NCBI GenBank assembly: GCA_015350385.1
Contig: WNKI01000002.1
Location: 8,714,336-8,778,335, forward strand
Source: Aculops lycopersici
Taxonomy: Eukaryota > Arthropoda > Arachnida > Trombidiformes > Eriophyidae
Direction of reading: 5' to 3'
DNA length: 64,000 nt
In this document: positions 42,911-53,495 of the stretch, one piece after another
Layout of the letters: each line of letters starts with the position of its first letter
How positions within the stretch are numbered: position 1 is the first letter of the stretch
Program-made: the position numbers and the translations under genes
The notes under the pieces: model-generated
The model's input: only the letters and a program-made list of their open reading frames with translations
Databases searched by the model: none
Told to the model about the DNA's origin: nothing

Positions 42911-44201
42911 ATTGAAGTGACCATTTGATGTTTAGATAGCCATTATTTTCTATATATTGCCATATTATCGTCAGTTCAAAGAAACTTGAAAAAAGAAAGG
43001 TGAGCGGAAGAGAAATTGGAACACCTCCTTGATAGAACAGGTGACATTAGGCCTCTCATTACAGACAGAAGTAATTTGTTTCCATGACTTCTATACGACA
43101 AAAACAAACAAGTCACTTCTGGCAGGCTAAGTGTAGGTGTAAACAAGGTAGATCAGTTTTCCTAAAGAGCGGATGAAATTTACCTTATTTATCTCCCTCG
43201 AGCACGAGATCAGGTTAATCAAAAATATGCCTAAAACTAGTTGTTTCACTTAGCGCATTAGAGAAGGGGATAGAGAGAGAAAATCAACCGAGGCGCACAC
43301 TTAAGATGAGTTACAGCCAAGTTTCAAGGTAAACAACAGTTAGCGGTAATTGTACAGAAAGGGGGATAGCATTTCCGGTTTTTGGGGTGGAATGTTGGGC
43401 GCAAGAGTCCAATACAGAATTGGGGTACCAAGAAGTGAGGAAACCCACTGCCACGTCCACCTGCTGATATAGACTTGAAACAGGGCACCGCAATCTGAAA
43501 CCGACTCAAAGAGATGCGACCAGTCATATATACGCGCGGTCATTTTTTCATTTTCCCGCGGACCTTCGCGAGGCGCGCCCACCTGATTTCGGTACTTTTC
43601 CCGGGTCAGCACGCCCTCTTCGGGAAACCCGGAAAAGGAGGGGGGTTTCCGCACTCCCGGAGCATATTTTTCCAGCTATTTCGGGGTCCATCTATGAGGT
43701 CAAAATTTGAAAATTCCACCCCCTCTTCTTGAAAAACAGCCGCTTTTTCGTATGTCCTCTGTGTTGACTGATGCATTGGTGATGCATCTAACACAGAGGC
43801 TCATAATCTCCATTGCTCAACATCGATTGACATTTGATTTGACATGCAAACTAGATGGAATATTGTCATGACTACCTACTCCTACTCCTACACCCACTAC
43901 TACCATTGTGTTTTCGTACCAACCAATTTGACACACTGTGCAAGTAATTCGTCATTTGTCTGAAAAAACACATTAGAGAGAAGAAAAAATCTCACGCTAT
44001 TCTAATTCCTGTAAGCAAGTCGCTATGCGCCGATGATGTTTATCCCTTGATATCTATGCGAAAAACTATGCAGAGGCGCTCTTGTAATTAACTCTACAGA
44101 TAGTCCATCGATCTTTTGTGTTTGAAACTTCATGTAAAACCAGAGGATAGTTTTGAATCATCAAGTTACTCTCCTAGTGTTCATTCGAAAACATCCCCAT
44201 A
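42911..44201. other. Divergent spacer between the two chemoreceptor candidates
   Basis: No supported gene. The middle (about 43320-43800) is unusual: GC-rich, with CCCGCGGACC, GGCGCGCCCACC, TTTTCCCGGGTC and a 44-bp imperfect palindrome at its right edge. It should also hold the promoters of both flanking genes. Confidence 0.45.
43756..43799. repeat. 44-bp interrupted palindrome
   Basis: Outer arms CCTCTGTGTT (43756-43765) and AACACAGAGG (43790-43799) are perfect complements. Inner arms GATGCAT (43770-43776) and ATGCATC (43782-43788) pair too, with a 5-nt loop TGGTG. It could be an end structure of a decayed element or an RNA hairpin. Confidence 0.85.
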
Positions 44202-46178
44202 ATGTTAATAAACTTTTTCATTCCAACCATTATTATGGTATACAGAGTTTGCTTTAATTGCTTCCCATTGAACAAAGAGATTTACAAAAGACAATTGAGC
44301 TCTCGAAGAAAGCGATCAAGTCGTAGGTGTGATAATACACTGATTAGTATGCACGATGATGACGAAGATGAATGTGATCTGAAGGATGTCCAATATAAAC
44401 AAAATTCAACAAGTGCGCCGAATTGGGAGATCCTCTTGCATCCAATTGAGTTGAGCAGGTTAATTAAGCGATACAGTTTATCTGATAATTTTTTCCTCCT
44501 TTTTATTATTGTTCACCTGGCAGCTTCAGTGCATTTGTTCCTCAAAACAGCAATATTCACATTTTATGTCGGCGACAATGCTGATCTGTTGCAATACTTT
44601 GACTCCATTTGCTATCCTCACATTTTTACCCGCTTCAAGCGGCCATATATATTCAACAATCTGGCGTTTGCTCTCAGTGCTCAAAGTTTAATGTTTAGAT
44701 TGAAGAGTGTTATTAGATTGATCAGAAGATCAATTATTAATGCAAATGAGTATATAGAGTTCAATCTAACTCAAATCAACTTGACTCTAGTGACTTATTT
44801 CACTTGGCCAGCTGACAAGTGGTTGGAGTTTTTTCGTTATGCGTGGAACCACATCAAGGAGCGCAAATATAATCCACAGGTGCGCGATAAGCACCAAGGG
44901 TTTCAACGGTCAATTGATGAGTTTGGTAAGCTATTCTCAGTCAAAGAGCTGACTTACAATCAAAATTTTATTGATTTTGACTCCTGTTTTGGCAACAAGT
45001 TTGAGGCTGGACCTACGACTGCCTGCGGGATGTTCAAATCTTGGTACTCATGTGAGCCATTAATGCGCTTGGATGTTGAGTATATAGCCGTATTGGTATT
45101 TGCAAATGTTTTGTGCTTTTGGCTTATATTGTCGACGATTGTAATCATTATTCTGCTTATCATGCATCTAGAATTGAGAGTATCATTCGAGAGCACCGAG
45201 GCTTTTGTTCAATCCTTCGTGTTAGTGGATATAACACTATCTTCGATCATTAGGTGCTGCGAGGCGATTGTTTTGATGTTACTCCAATTTCCAAATCACT
45301 TTGATGGCGCCATGGTCTTATTAGATAGTTGTATCCTAGTTGCCAGAACTAGAAAGGTGATAAGCTGTTTGCAAAGTTGTTTGAATGTTTCCAACGACAC
45401 TTCGAGAGATTCAGTGAGCAACGAGGACGATATTCGACCCTACAACAATCGTCACAAGATTCTAGGCAGCAAAAGTAGAAATCTCAACAAGACAATCACG
45501 GACCAGATGATGCTATGCCGCCTATTACACTTTGAGTTTACTGAGCTAAGAAATGAGCACACTTTATACTTAAACCTACTTATAATTGTCTGTGGTTTTG
45601 TTGGATCCTATACAATTTCGCTCATGTCACAAGTGGAAGATCTTAGCGAGCAGGGAATCTTGTTTCTTTGTATACTTTCTACATCGGCACCCATCATCTA
45701 CCAACTAGTCTCCTGTTTATTCCTCGAGCGAACGGTAAGTTGCATATGAGCGGATCTTTTGAATCAATTTCCTTTCAAAATACTGTTGCTAAAAGCCAGT
45801 GACTAACGAAGACAGTTTATCTCATCATCCCGCAGTTCAAAAAATTATTTATTGTTTTCAATCAATTGCTAATCAATGAGAATGGCCTATTAAAGGACAA
45901 AACTCTATGGTTGATCATGAATGAGAGCCAACATTTCGAGAAGAAAGAAGATAGATCTTTGCTTTTGGCGGGCGAGTATGCGCTAACTGCAAGCTCCGTT
46001 GGTCCGGTAAGTATCTTTATTCCAAAAAAACGTGTTGTAGTTCTAGAGAAAGGGTTTACAAGATATAGGACTAACATAGAGACTTTTCGAAAACAAAAAC
46101 AACACTTAACCAAAACAGTTAATCGCCTACATAGCGACCTGTTTGTTATTGATCAATCGAGTTTCGCAAGATAAATGA
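44202..46178 (+). CDS. Multi-TM chemoreceptor candidate B (Gr/7tm_7-like), three coding exons
   Basis: Exons 44202-45734, 45836-46006 and 46119-46178, all joined in phase 0. Junctions are AACG|GTAAGT ... CCGCAG|TTC and TCCG|GTAAGT ... AAAACAG|TTA. The second intron can be missed because its sequence is open in frame; splicing it out replaces a charged tail with LIAYIATCLLLINRVSQDK, a final membrane helix. The result is 587 residues. Other helices include FFLLFIIVHLAASVHLFL, YIAVLVFANVLCFWLILSTIV, LLIIVCGFVGSYTISL and FLCILSTSAPIIYQLVSCL. Several phase-0 introns near the 3' end plus a terminal helix after an A-x-T motif (GEYALTASSVGP) fit the insect Gr layout. It is head-to-head with candidate A, 1.3 kb apart. 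AATAAA at 46202-46207. Assignment is structural, not by clear similarity. Confidence 0.55.
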
Positions 46179-46201
46179 TGGTTATCGAGTATACTTTTTT
46201 A

Positions 46202-46207
46202 AATAAA
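46202..46207 (+). terminator. Poly(A) signal of chemoreceptor candidate B
   Basis: AATAAA 24 bp after the spliced stop codon (TGA 46176-46178). Confidence 0.6.
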
Positions 46208-46559
46208 GCTTCTCGAAGGCAGCTCTACATTGAATAGTGTGCAGTACAATATTTTTCATATTCTAATAAAGCCACTTCATTGTAGCGTGGTAACTTTTAG
46301 TCATTTCCTTCCTCGCTCCCAACCTGCAAAGACAGAGAGACTAGCGTTTTCTGATGAAGTCTGGCCGCACTCCTATTTTTAGTCTAGTTTCGAATGGCGC
46401 GTAAACAGGTGGATCCAATTGTATTAATTTAGAGCACAACTATCACAACCACAACCACTAGTTTCGTCATCAGCATCGTGAACATCGATGATCATAATAT
46501 TTCAAGACTAAAACTCTCTCAATCACTAAATTGATTGATGAAAAAAGAAACTTCTATCA
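46208..46559. other. Spacer before the orphan secreted protein gene
   Basis: About 350 bp; no gene seen. It should hold the promoter and 5' UTR of the following gene. Confidence 0.45.
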
Positions 46560-47678
46560 ATGAGAAGCTTCACATTGCATTATCATAAGCAAAACACCCT
46601 GTTGGTGTGCTTTGCTCTATTGTTGGTGCAACTATTATACGTATACCAGCTGCAAGTGGTCCTGGCAGTTCATAATCCAACTAGATCTGTAATCCAATGC
46701 GACTCACTAAGCTTTTCATCACCTGACCAGGCGGAGCGTACCTGTTCAAATTATTGCACGCGCACCTATGTGCGAACAAGTGCCAAGTCCACGGCGGCAA
46801 ACCGCGAAGTATCTCAGAGTTACTTGGAGGGTCAAAGTTGTTGCTGTATCTTTAATGCTTTTTGGCCAGAGTACGTGAATGTTAAAGCGGTTGGGAGGGA
46901 GAAGGACTTCCGAACAAAGACCAAGAAAGTTATTGACTGCTTACCTTTGGTTATTTCTTTTAATCTGAGCCAGAAAACAAAGCGCAGCTACGAAGTTGTT
47001 TGCCAGTATTTAAGTAGAAGGGACAAATTGAATGTATTGGAAATGATGCAATACGCCGAAGCGGCCTACTTCTTGAATTACATGAAACCCAAGCATCCGG
47101 CTATAAGGAAAACGATGCACTTGCAGGAGGTCAGTAGGTTGGACAAGGAAGCGGTTGGACAATTGCGCGAGGCTTACAAAACCAAGTTGCTCGATACACT
47201 CAAGGTAGATATAAAAGATTACGAAGGCTACCGATTGGATCCATCCGCTCTAAGGAGACTATCCTCAGTAAAGGATTCCATTAGGAAGGCGTGGCGATCG
47301 CGAATAATAGCCGAGTCTTTGGATGAGCTAGTGATCAGTAGGGCACTTGTTGATTTGAAAGCAGCTTCAATGAGAGTCCAGGATATTAATCGTGAACTTC
47401 AAATACCCATCCACCTACTAGAGGGCAATTATGACAAGTACAATTCCAAAAATAAGGCTCGATACTTTTCTATGCCTGGAATTGATTGCAAGTATTTGAG
47501 ACAAACATATAGACGAGTTTCAAGTTATTTGACTGGCATCTCAATGTCTCTCTCAAATTTATACGAAAAACTGGTCTATGAAACAATGAGTGAAAAATTC
47601 AAGCCACTAACTAGTATCCTGGAATCAGAGAAACTTTATAAGAATTTGATTGATGTCAACTGTCGTTGGAATCAGTAA
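46560..47678 (+). CDS. Orphan secreted Cys-containing protein
   Basis: 372 residues, intronless, ATG at 46560. The N-terminus carries a strong hydrophobic signal (LLVCFALLLVQLLYVYQLQVV). The first part is Cys-rich (IQCDSLSFSS, RTCSNYCTRTYV, GQSCCCIFNAF, KVIDCLPL, EVVCQYLS). The central part is basic and predicted helical (DKEAVGQLREAYKTKLLDTL, SIRKAWRSRIIAESLDELVI). Two further Cys lie near the end (GIDCKYL, DVNCRWNQ). There is no second membrane helix, so it is probably secreted or lumenal. I recognise no family. Codon use and length make it a real gene; function unknown. Confidence 0.7.
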   Translation: MRSFTLHYHKQNTLLVCFALLLVQLLYVYQLQVVLAVHNPTRSVIQCDSLSFSSPDQAERTCSNYCTRTYVRTSAKSTAANREVSQSYLEGQSCCCIFNAFWPEYVNVKAVGREKDFRTKTKKVIDCLPLVISFNLSQKTKRSYEVVCQYLSRRDKLNVLEMMQYAEAAYFLNYMKPKHPAIRKTMHLQEVSRLDKEAVGQLREAYKTKLLDTLKVDIKDYEGYRLDPSALRRLSSVKDSIRKAWRSRIIAESLDELVISRALVDLKAASMRVQDINRELQIPIHLLEGNYDKYNSKNKARYFSMPGIDCKYLRQTYRRVSSYLTGISMSLSNLYEKLVYETMSEKFKPLTSILESEKLYKNLIDVNCRWNQ

Positions 47679-48237
47679 TCTAATCGAATAGATTGAAAGA
47701 AGTCTCTTTTAAAAAGAAGAGAAAAATTTGATTCTAAATTCTAAAGTTTTCCCACTAATTTTCGTCTCGTTTTAGTTTTTAATGTCTGAGATTGAAATCG
47801 AACCGATATTCATGACAACATTGCATCACGTTCTCAGGGACCCAACGTCCGATTGGCCAGAAATGAACCCGGACTTCCTCGTTGTGGTCACAGAGTGCAG
47901 CAGATGGGGTTATTGTTGGGGTTTGAAGTTGGGGGCGGCGGTCGTGACAAGCTGGCTGCAGTTACACTTGTTAGAGCAGCCACTTGTTGTTTGGCACCGA
48001 GACACCAAACCACCAAGCGAGCGAAACTCTTACTGTTTGAGCAATGAAAGTTTACATGTGCATTTGACAGCTAGCTAGCTCAATGCTCTGTAGTGGGACT
48101 AAATGAGTGAGTTTAGTGCATGAAGGCAACAAATGAAAAGTAGCTCGCCGACAACTTGAGCGAGCAGCCACATTATTTGTAGAGGTATTAGTAGTTGTAG
48201 CGACAGCAACCTCGAGCTCGGCAAGCTACGATGACAG
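47679..48237. other. Spacer upstream of the unidentified Cys-rich exons
   Basis: An open frame starting with ATG 47782 runs to 48078 without a domain I know; it could be an earlier exon or chance. Otherwise nothing is seen. Confidence 0.35.
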
Positions 48238-48571
48238 ATACTATCGTACAAAATCGTCGAGTGGCAGTCGAAGGCTTCGTTCGTTTTGGAGAACCCGGTA
48301 AAGCAAATGGCGCAGGTAAGTTTTAGTTGGCTCGCCAGCTAACACCTGTGGCTCTCATCCTCGTCTCTCGCTTTCGCTCGCTCGCTCGCTCCCTCTCTCT
48401 CTCTCTTTTCTCTCTGATCGTTTTTCGGGGATCCAGGTGATCGGCATTCGCGATAGCAGTTCCACGCAAAGCGATTGTGTTGTGCAGAATCCAAGTCTCA
48501 GCTGCTACCGGGATAAGGCGGCGCACTGCACCTGGCAACAATCCGTTGAAACTTGCGGCTACCTCTACACC
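48238..48571 (+). CDS. Two exons of an unidentified Cys-rich protein gene
   Basis: Exon a 48238-48315 (26 codons) and exon b 48437-48571 (45 codons) join in phase 0: GATGACAG|ATA ... GCGCAG|GTAAGT ... GGATCCAG|GTG ... TACACC|GTGAGT. The joined reading is ILSYKIVEWQSKASFVLENP then VKQMAQ then VIGIRDSSSTQSDCVVQNP, then SLSCYRDKAAHCTWQQSVET and CGYLYT: four Cys at spacing 8-7-8. Other frames of exon b hit stops. The amino-acid texture is protein-like and unlike the surrounding low complexity. Possible further exons are 49137-49204 (RVCPICASENRTPCMDIHW...) and 49414-49528, but alternative acceptors give another reading, so I leave them out. An in-frame ATG (48307) just before the splice is a possible start. 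I do not recognise the family. Confidence 0.4.
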
Positions 48572-50537
48572 GTGAGTCGCAAGTCGACCGGGTGTCTAGG
48601 TTAAAAGTGTACGCGCTCTCGACTTTACAGCTTACCTGTGCGCCTAGAACTCGTTAACTACCTCAACAACCTTAATGTTGGCGAAATCGTCGTCGTCTAA
48701 TGTCGCTGTCGTCGGCGTCCAATAAAACCAATCTTAACTGCGTATTTACTTTGAAGCGCCAAGGGTCTAGTAGTAGTAGTAGCAGCAGCAGCAACAACAA
48801 CATATGAAACATAAACAAAACCAAAAGACAATCGCAGATCAAGAGCTCCAAGTCAAGCTTTACCCAGAAGCTCACTTTCTAACTAGCTTGTTGTGATCGA
48901 TAACTCCTCGAAGATTTCGGCACTATCATTTTGAGGAGCATTTGAACGGACGAAGTGCGCATCGTATCGTATCTTGCTTTACTTCGCTTTACCTTGCACG
49001 AGCAACGATGTGCGCGTCACCTAGTTCCACAAATTTAGCCTTCCAATCTGTCTGCTTTCCTCATTGCGCTGCTGCTCACAAGTCAGTGAGCATAGGTTGG
49101 GACGTGATCCTGAGATGACCTACAGTCAGCCCGCAGAGAGTTTGTCCTATTTGCGCCTCAGAAAATAGAACTCCTTGCATGGATATCCATTGGCCCAGTG
49201 CACGGTGAGTGTGTATTAGTGACTAGCATAACGTAAGAAAGAATTGCACTTGTTCCGTTATGTGTGTTATGTATGATCGCAATGTCTTATGCGACGCCTT
49301 GTCCATCAAAAGCGCCACCTTCTTTGAGTGGATACAACTTGAATTTGAGAATTTAGAACGAGACACCTGAACGGTAGAAGTATACAAAGTGTCCTACTAA
49401 AACGAACCAGCAGGAATGGGCACAGGGCGCCCAAGATTGAGAGTTGCGACATTAGGCCAATGGCTGCCAATGCAGAAGGACAGTGCAAGAGCAATGGGCG
49501 CGCAAAGGCACAATTGCAATGGAGATAAAGCTGCAGTTTCTGGTAAGTGTTTTGTGTGCATGCAGCAACAGCGACGACGTCTGCTGCTGCTATTGCGAGC
49601 CCAAGTGACGCAGGACGACGACGATGGCAAAGCCAGCGAGAGAGAGAGAGAGAAGCAGCTGACGATGCGCCAGTTGTGTGACGAAGTTGTTCTCAAGTGG
49701 GGAAAAGAAGTCTGTATAAACCCAATCAAAAAAGGGGGTCGCAGCTTAAGGGCGAAACTGGCAAACGAGCGAAATGCGTAGCCTGCCAAAGACGCACGCA
49801 CAGACAGACGGTAGTGCTGAAATGTTCTCTTTGAATTGACGCACGCACAGACGCACAAATGCGCGAACCAATATCAAGTTCAACTGCAACTCACACAACA
49901 CAAGAGAAAACAACAACAACAACAGAGGAGAGAGAACAAAACTAACAACGAACGAACGAACGAACGAAACGAACTAGCAAACCAAACGTCGACTGGCAGA
50001 AAACTCCTCGAGTGTTCAAAAGCAAGTGGTGCGATAAGCCAAGTTCAATCAATGCAAATTTTGTCCCTTCATTTTCTGCACTTGTTGTTAACTTTCTGCT
50101 ATTTTGCTGCCACCACCACCACTGCTGCTACTGCTGCTGCTGCCATTGCCAATGAGCGAGTGCGAGTTTTTCTCTGTGTTGCCTACGTACACTAGTGCTA
50201 TAGTATCTCTGTGTGACTTCCAGAGCTCAAAAACAACAACAACAGCAGCAGCAGCAGCCACAAAGCACAGCAATCACAACAAAAACAAAAACTATTACCC
50301 CTCAAAACTATGATTATTTTATCATCAGCAGCATCATAACAATCCAAATAGTAAAACAAAATACCTAGTTCCCTCACAAACCCTACAATTCGATCGAGAG
50401 ATAAATTAAGAAAGTTGTCCAGCCGAAAGGCGACGACGACGAAGACATTGGTTGCAAGCCAGAGGCAACAGCATAAGCAGCAGCATTCAGATCAGCAGCA
50501 GCTTGAGCAAGAGCCTACTGGTGACGGTACGACCAAA
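48572..50537. other. Region before ZFYVE1, with possible exons and simple repeats
   Basis: It contains the tentative exons 49137-49204 and 49414-49528 (donor-like CTGGTAAGTG at 49540), an AGT/AGC/AAC trinucleotide run near 48770-48800, GA repeats near 49640 and an ACGA tetranucleotide run (49947-49969). The last 120 bases are open in the ZFYVE1 frame without an ATG and may be 5' UTR or part of an earlier spliced exon. Confidence 0.4.
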
Positions 50538-53495
50538 ATGACGGACAGCAATGACGATGTCCATGATATGATGATGAGCAACCATATTGATCTGTCAGAA
50601 CTTGGCCAACCCGAACCTGAACCCGAACCACAAAAACGACTGCCCAGTTCTAAGAGCAAATCCAAGATGAGCAAGTCACGCAAATCCAAATTGTCAAATT
50701 CATCATCATCATCTGCTGGTGCAACCACGACTGCTCCTACTGCTGCTGCTACTACTCCAGCTAGCGCCCTAGTTGTTGCTAACCATCGCAACAATCAACA
50801 AGAGTCTGATGAATTTGAGGGTCACGGCAACTACGACAACAACGACGACATTGACGTTGACGAACACCGATCGGAGGAGCTTAACCACCTCAACAACCAC
50901 CAGCAAAGCCACAACCACAACCATAATCATTACCTGCACCAACCATCAGCACCGACCCAAAAACAAAAACAACAAGACCAAAAATTAATCGACGATATGG
51001 ATGATATTGAGCACCAAGAGTCATTTCTATTGATTGATGAGAATGAATTCATGCAAATAGATTCAGTTGATGAGTTTGCTGAGCGACTTGGCTGCGAGCC
51101 CAGTACCCCTGTCAAGGTCGTGTCCATATTTGGGTCCATAGGTCATGGTAAATCTTATACCCTCAACCATACGTTTTATGATTGCCAAGAAGTGTTCCAA
51201 ACGTCATCAAGTCAAGACTCGTGCACAATCGGTATATGGGCTGCTTATCATGAAAGGCGTCGCGTTATTACACTTGACACTGAGGGTTTATTAGGTGTCT
51301 CAGCTAATTGTCAAAGGCGAACGAGACTTTTGCTTAAAGTGCTTGCCATTTCAGATATCGTCATTTACAGAACTAGATCTGAACGTTTAGAGGATAATTT
51401 ATTCACATTCCTTGGCGATGCTTCTCGTGTTTATGTGCAACATTTTTTCAAAGAAATGAGAAATGCATTCCAACGTTTGCCAGAGTTAAATGGCCACTCG
51501 TTCTCTGAACTCGGGCCGGTTGTTATAATCTTCCAGGAGACGAGAGATACAGAGCCATTGAAACAGGAGGCCAATCAAACAAGAGAAAGTATAATAAGAT
51601 CACGTTTTAAAACTTTAGGTCTCACTACTGAGGCCTTCTCAGCAATTGAGTATGTCGGTATTCGAACGCTTGTTCGGCCCACCAATTTTGACCAACTAAA
51701 AACCTGCATCAAGAGACACATTAAGAATTCATCAGCTAGGACTCCTAGGCCAATTTCGGTTATTCACACCACTCTGAAAACATTGAACGAGAAATTCAAT
51801 GGCAACATAGAGAAAACAGTGCCATCAATGTTTCCCAATCAATATTTAACCTGTCCAACAACGTGTCTTTCCTGTAATGCCCGATGCACAAACTCTATGA
51901 ACCACCACCGTGATGGTTTGGGCCACCAAACTGACTCAAAGTGCGTCTACCAACATCAATTCAACAACCACCTGCTATACTGTCGTGCCTGCCACGAGCG
52001 AGGGGAAGAGGTTATTGTAACACCAAAGACTTGCTCATCGAATGAGTCGCCCTGGGTTGGTCTAGCCAAATACGCTTGGGCTGGCTACGTGCTCGAGTGT
52101 TCTCGTTGCGGAATCATTCATAGAAGCAGACAGTATTGGTTCGGAAACAAGGATACCTGGGAGTCGTCAGTTAGAACCGAAATCAAGCATGTTTGGCCAG
52201 GTGAATTGAACAAGATGCAAGCGGCCCAGAATGCCGCGCAGCGTGTATTAGACAGCGTCAATTATATAACTGAAACAGTTACAAGCATTAGCGCCAAGCC
52301 AACAAAGATGGTCTCTGAATGGGTTGCAGATCAAATCGCGCCCACCTATTGGATTCCAAATTCAAGAATTCTCCAATGCGCCCTGTGCAACAATGAATTT
52401 GGCCAATACGATCAGAAGCATCACTGTCGTCTATGTGGAAATGGTTTATGTAGTACCTGTTCAAGCAAATCCAAACCAGTCCCTGAAAGAGGGTGGGGCG
52501 AAACAAGCGTTAGAGTCTGTGATCGATGTTATGAGCGCTCCGATAATTTGACCGCCATAAGTTCCCTTCCGCCACTGCCACCGATGTTGTTACAAATGCA
52601 ACAACAACAACAACTACAATTGACTAATGGAGCTTCCGGAAGTAGTAGTAGCGCAAGTAGTAGTAGTTGTACAACAAACGGATTCACTTCCCTTGGCGAC
52701 AGCAAGACTGGCGGCACCAACAACCAAGATAGTCAAACAAACAACAAGCGTAATCCTAGGAGTAGCAAAACAAACAACCACCACAACTCCACTCCATCAA
52801 GCTCAATACCTATACCAGCAAATCGTGGTGGAGCTGGTTGTAGTACTAGTAGTAATACGACACCAACACCCCAATCATCCTCCTCTATTGGTTCATCATC
52901 ATCGGGTAGTAACAGTAGCAACCATCAGCTTATTAATGAGTTTAACAATCATAACGGTGGCTCAACGAAGGCTAAACAAAATGGTTCAAGTAACGAGTAT
53001 ATCGGTGCTTCAAGTAATCAAGTGGCAACACCATCATCGAACGAGGCGCAGCAACTGGTGGATTTTGTTACAGGCTCGCCACCAAATCATCATATGTATA
53101 ACCAACAGCCTCCATCATCATCATCAACTTCTTCATCATTATCTCATTTAAATTTAAACGGCAGCCAGCAAGATCAACAGGGTTCGGCCGTGACTGCACG
53201 AAAACTGGGCGAAGTCTTACAGAGTACCATAAAGACGGTTGTCTCGACTGCTATCGATTATCCACTTGGAGTTATTAAGGATTCAGCGCGACCAGATTAT
53301 TGGTTACCTGATAATCAAATTTCAAATTGCGGTCTATGCAAGACGGAATTCAACGAACTAATTACCATACATCATTGTCGTCGTTGCGGCGGTGGCTTTT
53401 GTAACGATTGTTCGGCAAAATCTATGCCAGTTCCTGAAAGAGGTTGGGGGGACGCTAGTGTACGCGTCTGCGACAAGTGTTATGAATTGAAATAA
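50538..53495 (+). CDS. ZFYVE1: ZFYVE1/DFCP1-like double-FYVE protein
   Basis: 985 residues from the first in-frame ATG (50538, context CCAAAATGA). Order: disordered acidic and Q/H-rich N-terminus; a GTPase-like domain with P-loop GSIGHGKS (about 199) and TLDTEGLLG; a Cys-rich zinc-binding stretch (CPTTCLSCNARC); FYVE 1 (about 611-666, KHHCRLCGNGLCSTC and VCDRCYE); a roughly 250-residue S/N-rich linker; FYVE 2 (about 929-984, WLPD, IHHCRRCGGGFCNDC, VRVCDKCYE). Both fingers end with the same PVPERGWG motif. Known role: binds PI3P on ER-linked omegasomes in autophagy and on lipid droplets. Human ZFYVE1 is 777 residues; the excess here is low complexity. The frame is open upstream without ATG, so an upstream exon is possible. 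Confidence 0.93.
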   Translation: MTDSNDDVHDMMMSNHIDLSELGQPEPEPEPQKRLPSSKSKSKMSKSRKSKLSNSSSSSAGATTTAPTAAATTPASALVVANHRNNQQESDEFEGHGNYDNNDDIDVDEHRSEELNHLNNHQQSHNHNHNHYLHQPSAPTQKQKQQDQKLIDDMDDIEHQESFLLIDENEFMQIDSVDEFAERLGCEPSTPVKVVSIFGSIGHGKSYTLNHTFYDCQEVFQTSSSQDSCTIGIWAAYHERRRVITLDTEGLLGVSANCQRRTRLLLKVLAISDIVIYRTRSERLEDNLFTFLGDASRVYVQHFFKEMRNAFQRLPELNGHSFSELGPVVIIFQETRDTEPLKQEANQTRESIIRSRFKTLGLTTEAFSAIEYVGIRTLVRPTNFDQLKTCIKRHIKNSSARTPRPISVIHTTLKTLNEKFNGNIEKTVPSMFPNQYLTCPTTCLSCNARCTNSMNHHRDGLGHQTDSKCVYQHQFNNHLLYCRACHERGEEVIVTPKTCSSNESPWVGLAKYAWAGYVLECSRCGIIHRSRQYWFGNKDTWESSVRTEIKHVWPGELNKMQAAQNAAQRVLDSVNYITETVTSISAKPTKMVSEWVADQIAPTYWIPNSRILQCALCNNEFGQYDQKHHCRLCGNGLCSTCSSKSKPVPERGWGETSVRVCDRCYERSDNLTAISSLPPLPPMLLQMQQQQQLQLTNGASGSSSSASSSSCTTNGFTSLGDSKTGGTNNQDSQTNNKRNPRSSKTNNHHNSTPSSSIPIPANRGGAGCSTSSNTTPTPQSSSSIGSSSSGSNSSNHQLINEFNNHNGGSTKAKQNGSSNEYIGASSNQVATPSSNEAQQLVDFVTGSPPNHHMYNQQPPSSSSTSSSLSHLNLNGSQQDQQGSAVTARKLGEVLQSTIKTVVSTAIDYPLGVIKDSARPDYWLPDNQISNCGLCKTEFNELITIHHCRRCGGGFCNDCSAKSMPVPERGWGDASVRVCDKCYELK

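Noticed and set aside
45735..46174. Unspliced reading of receptor B ending in a charged tail
   Set aside because: A strong GTAAGT donor and CTTAAC...CAG acceptor in phase 0 give a terminal membrane helix instead, matching the pattern of the neighbouring gene.
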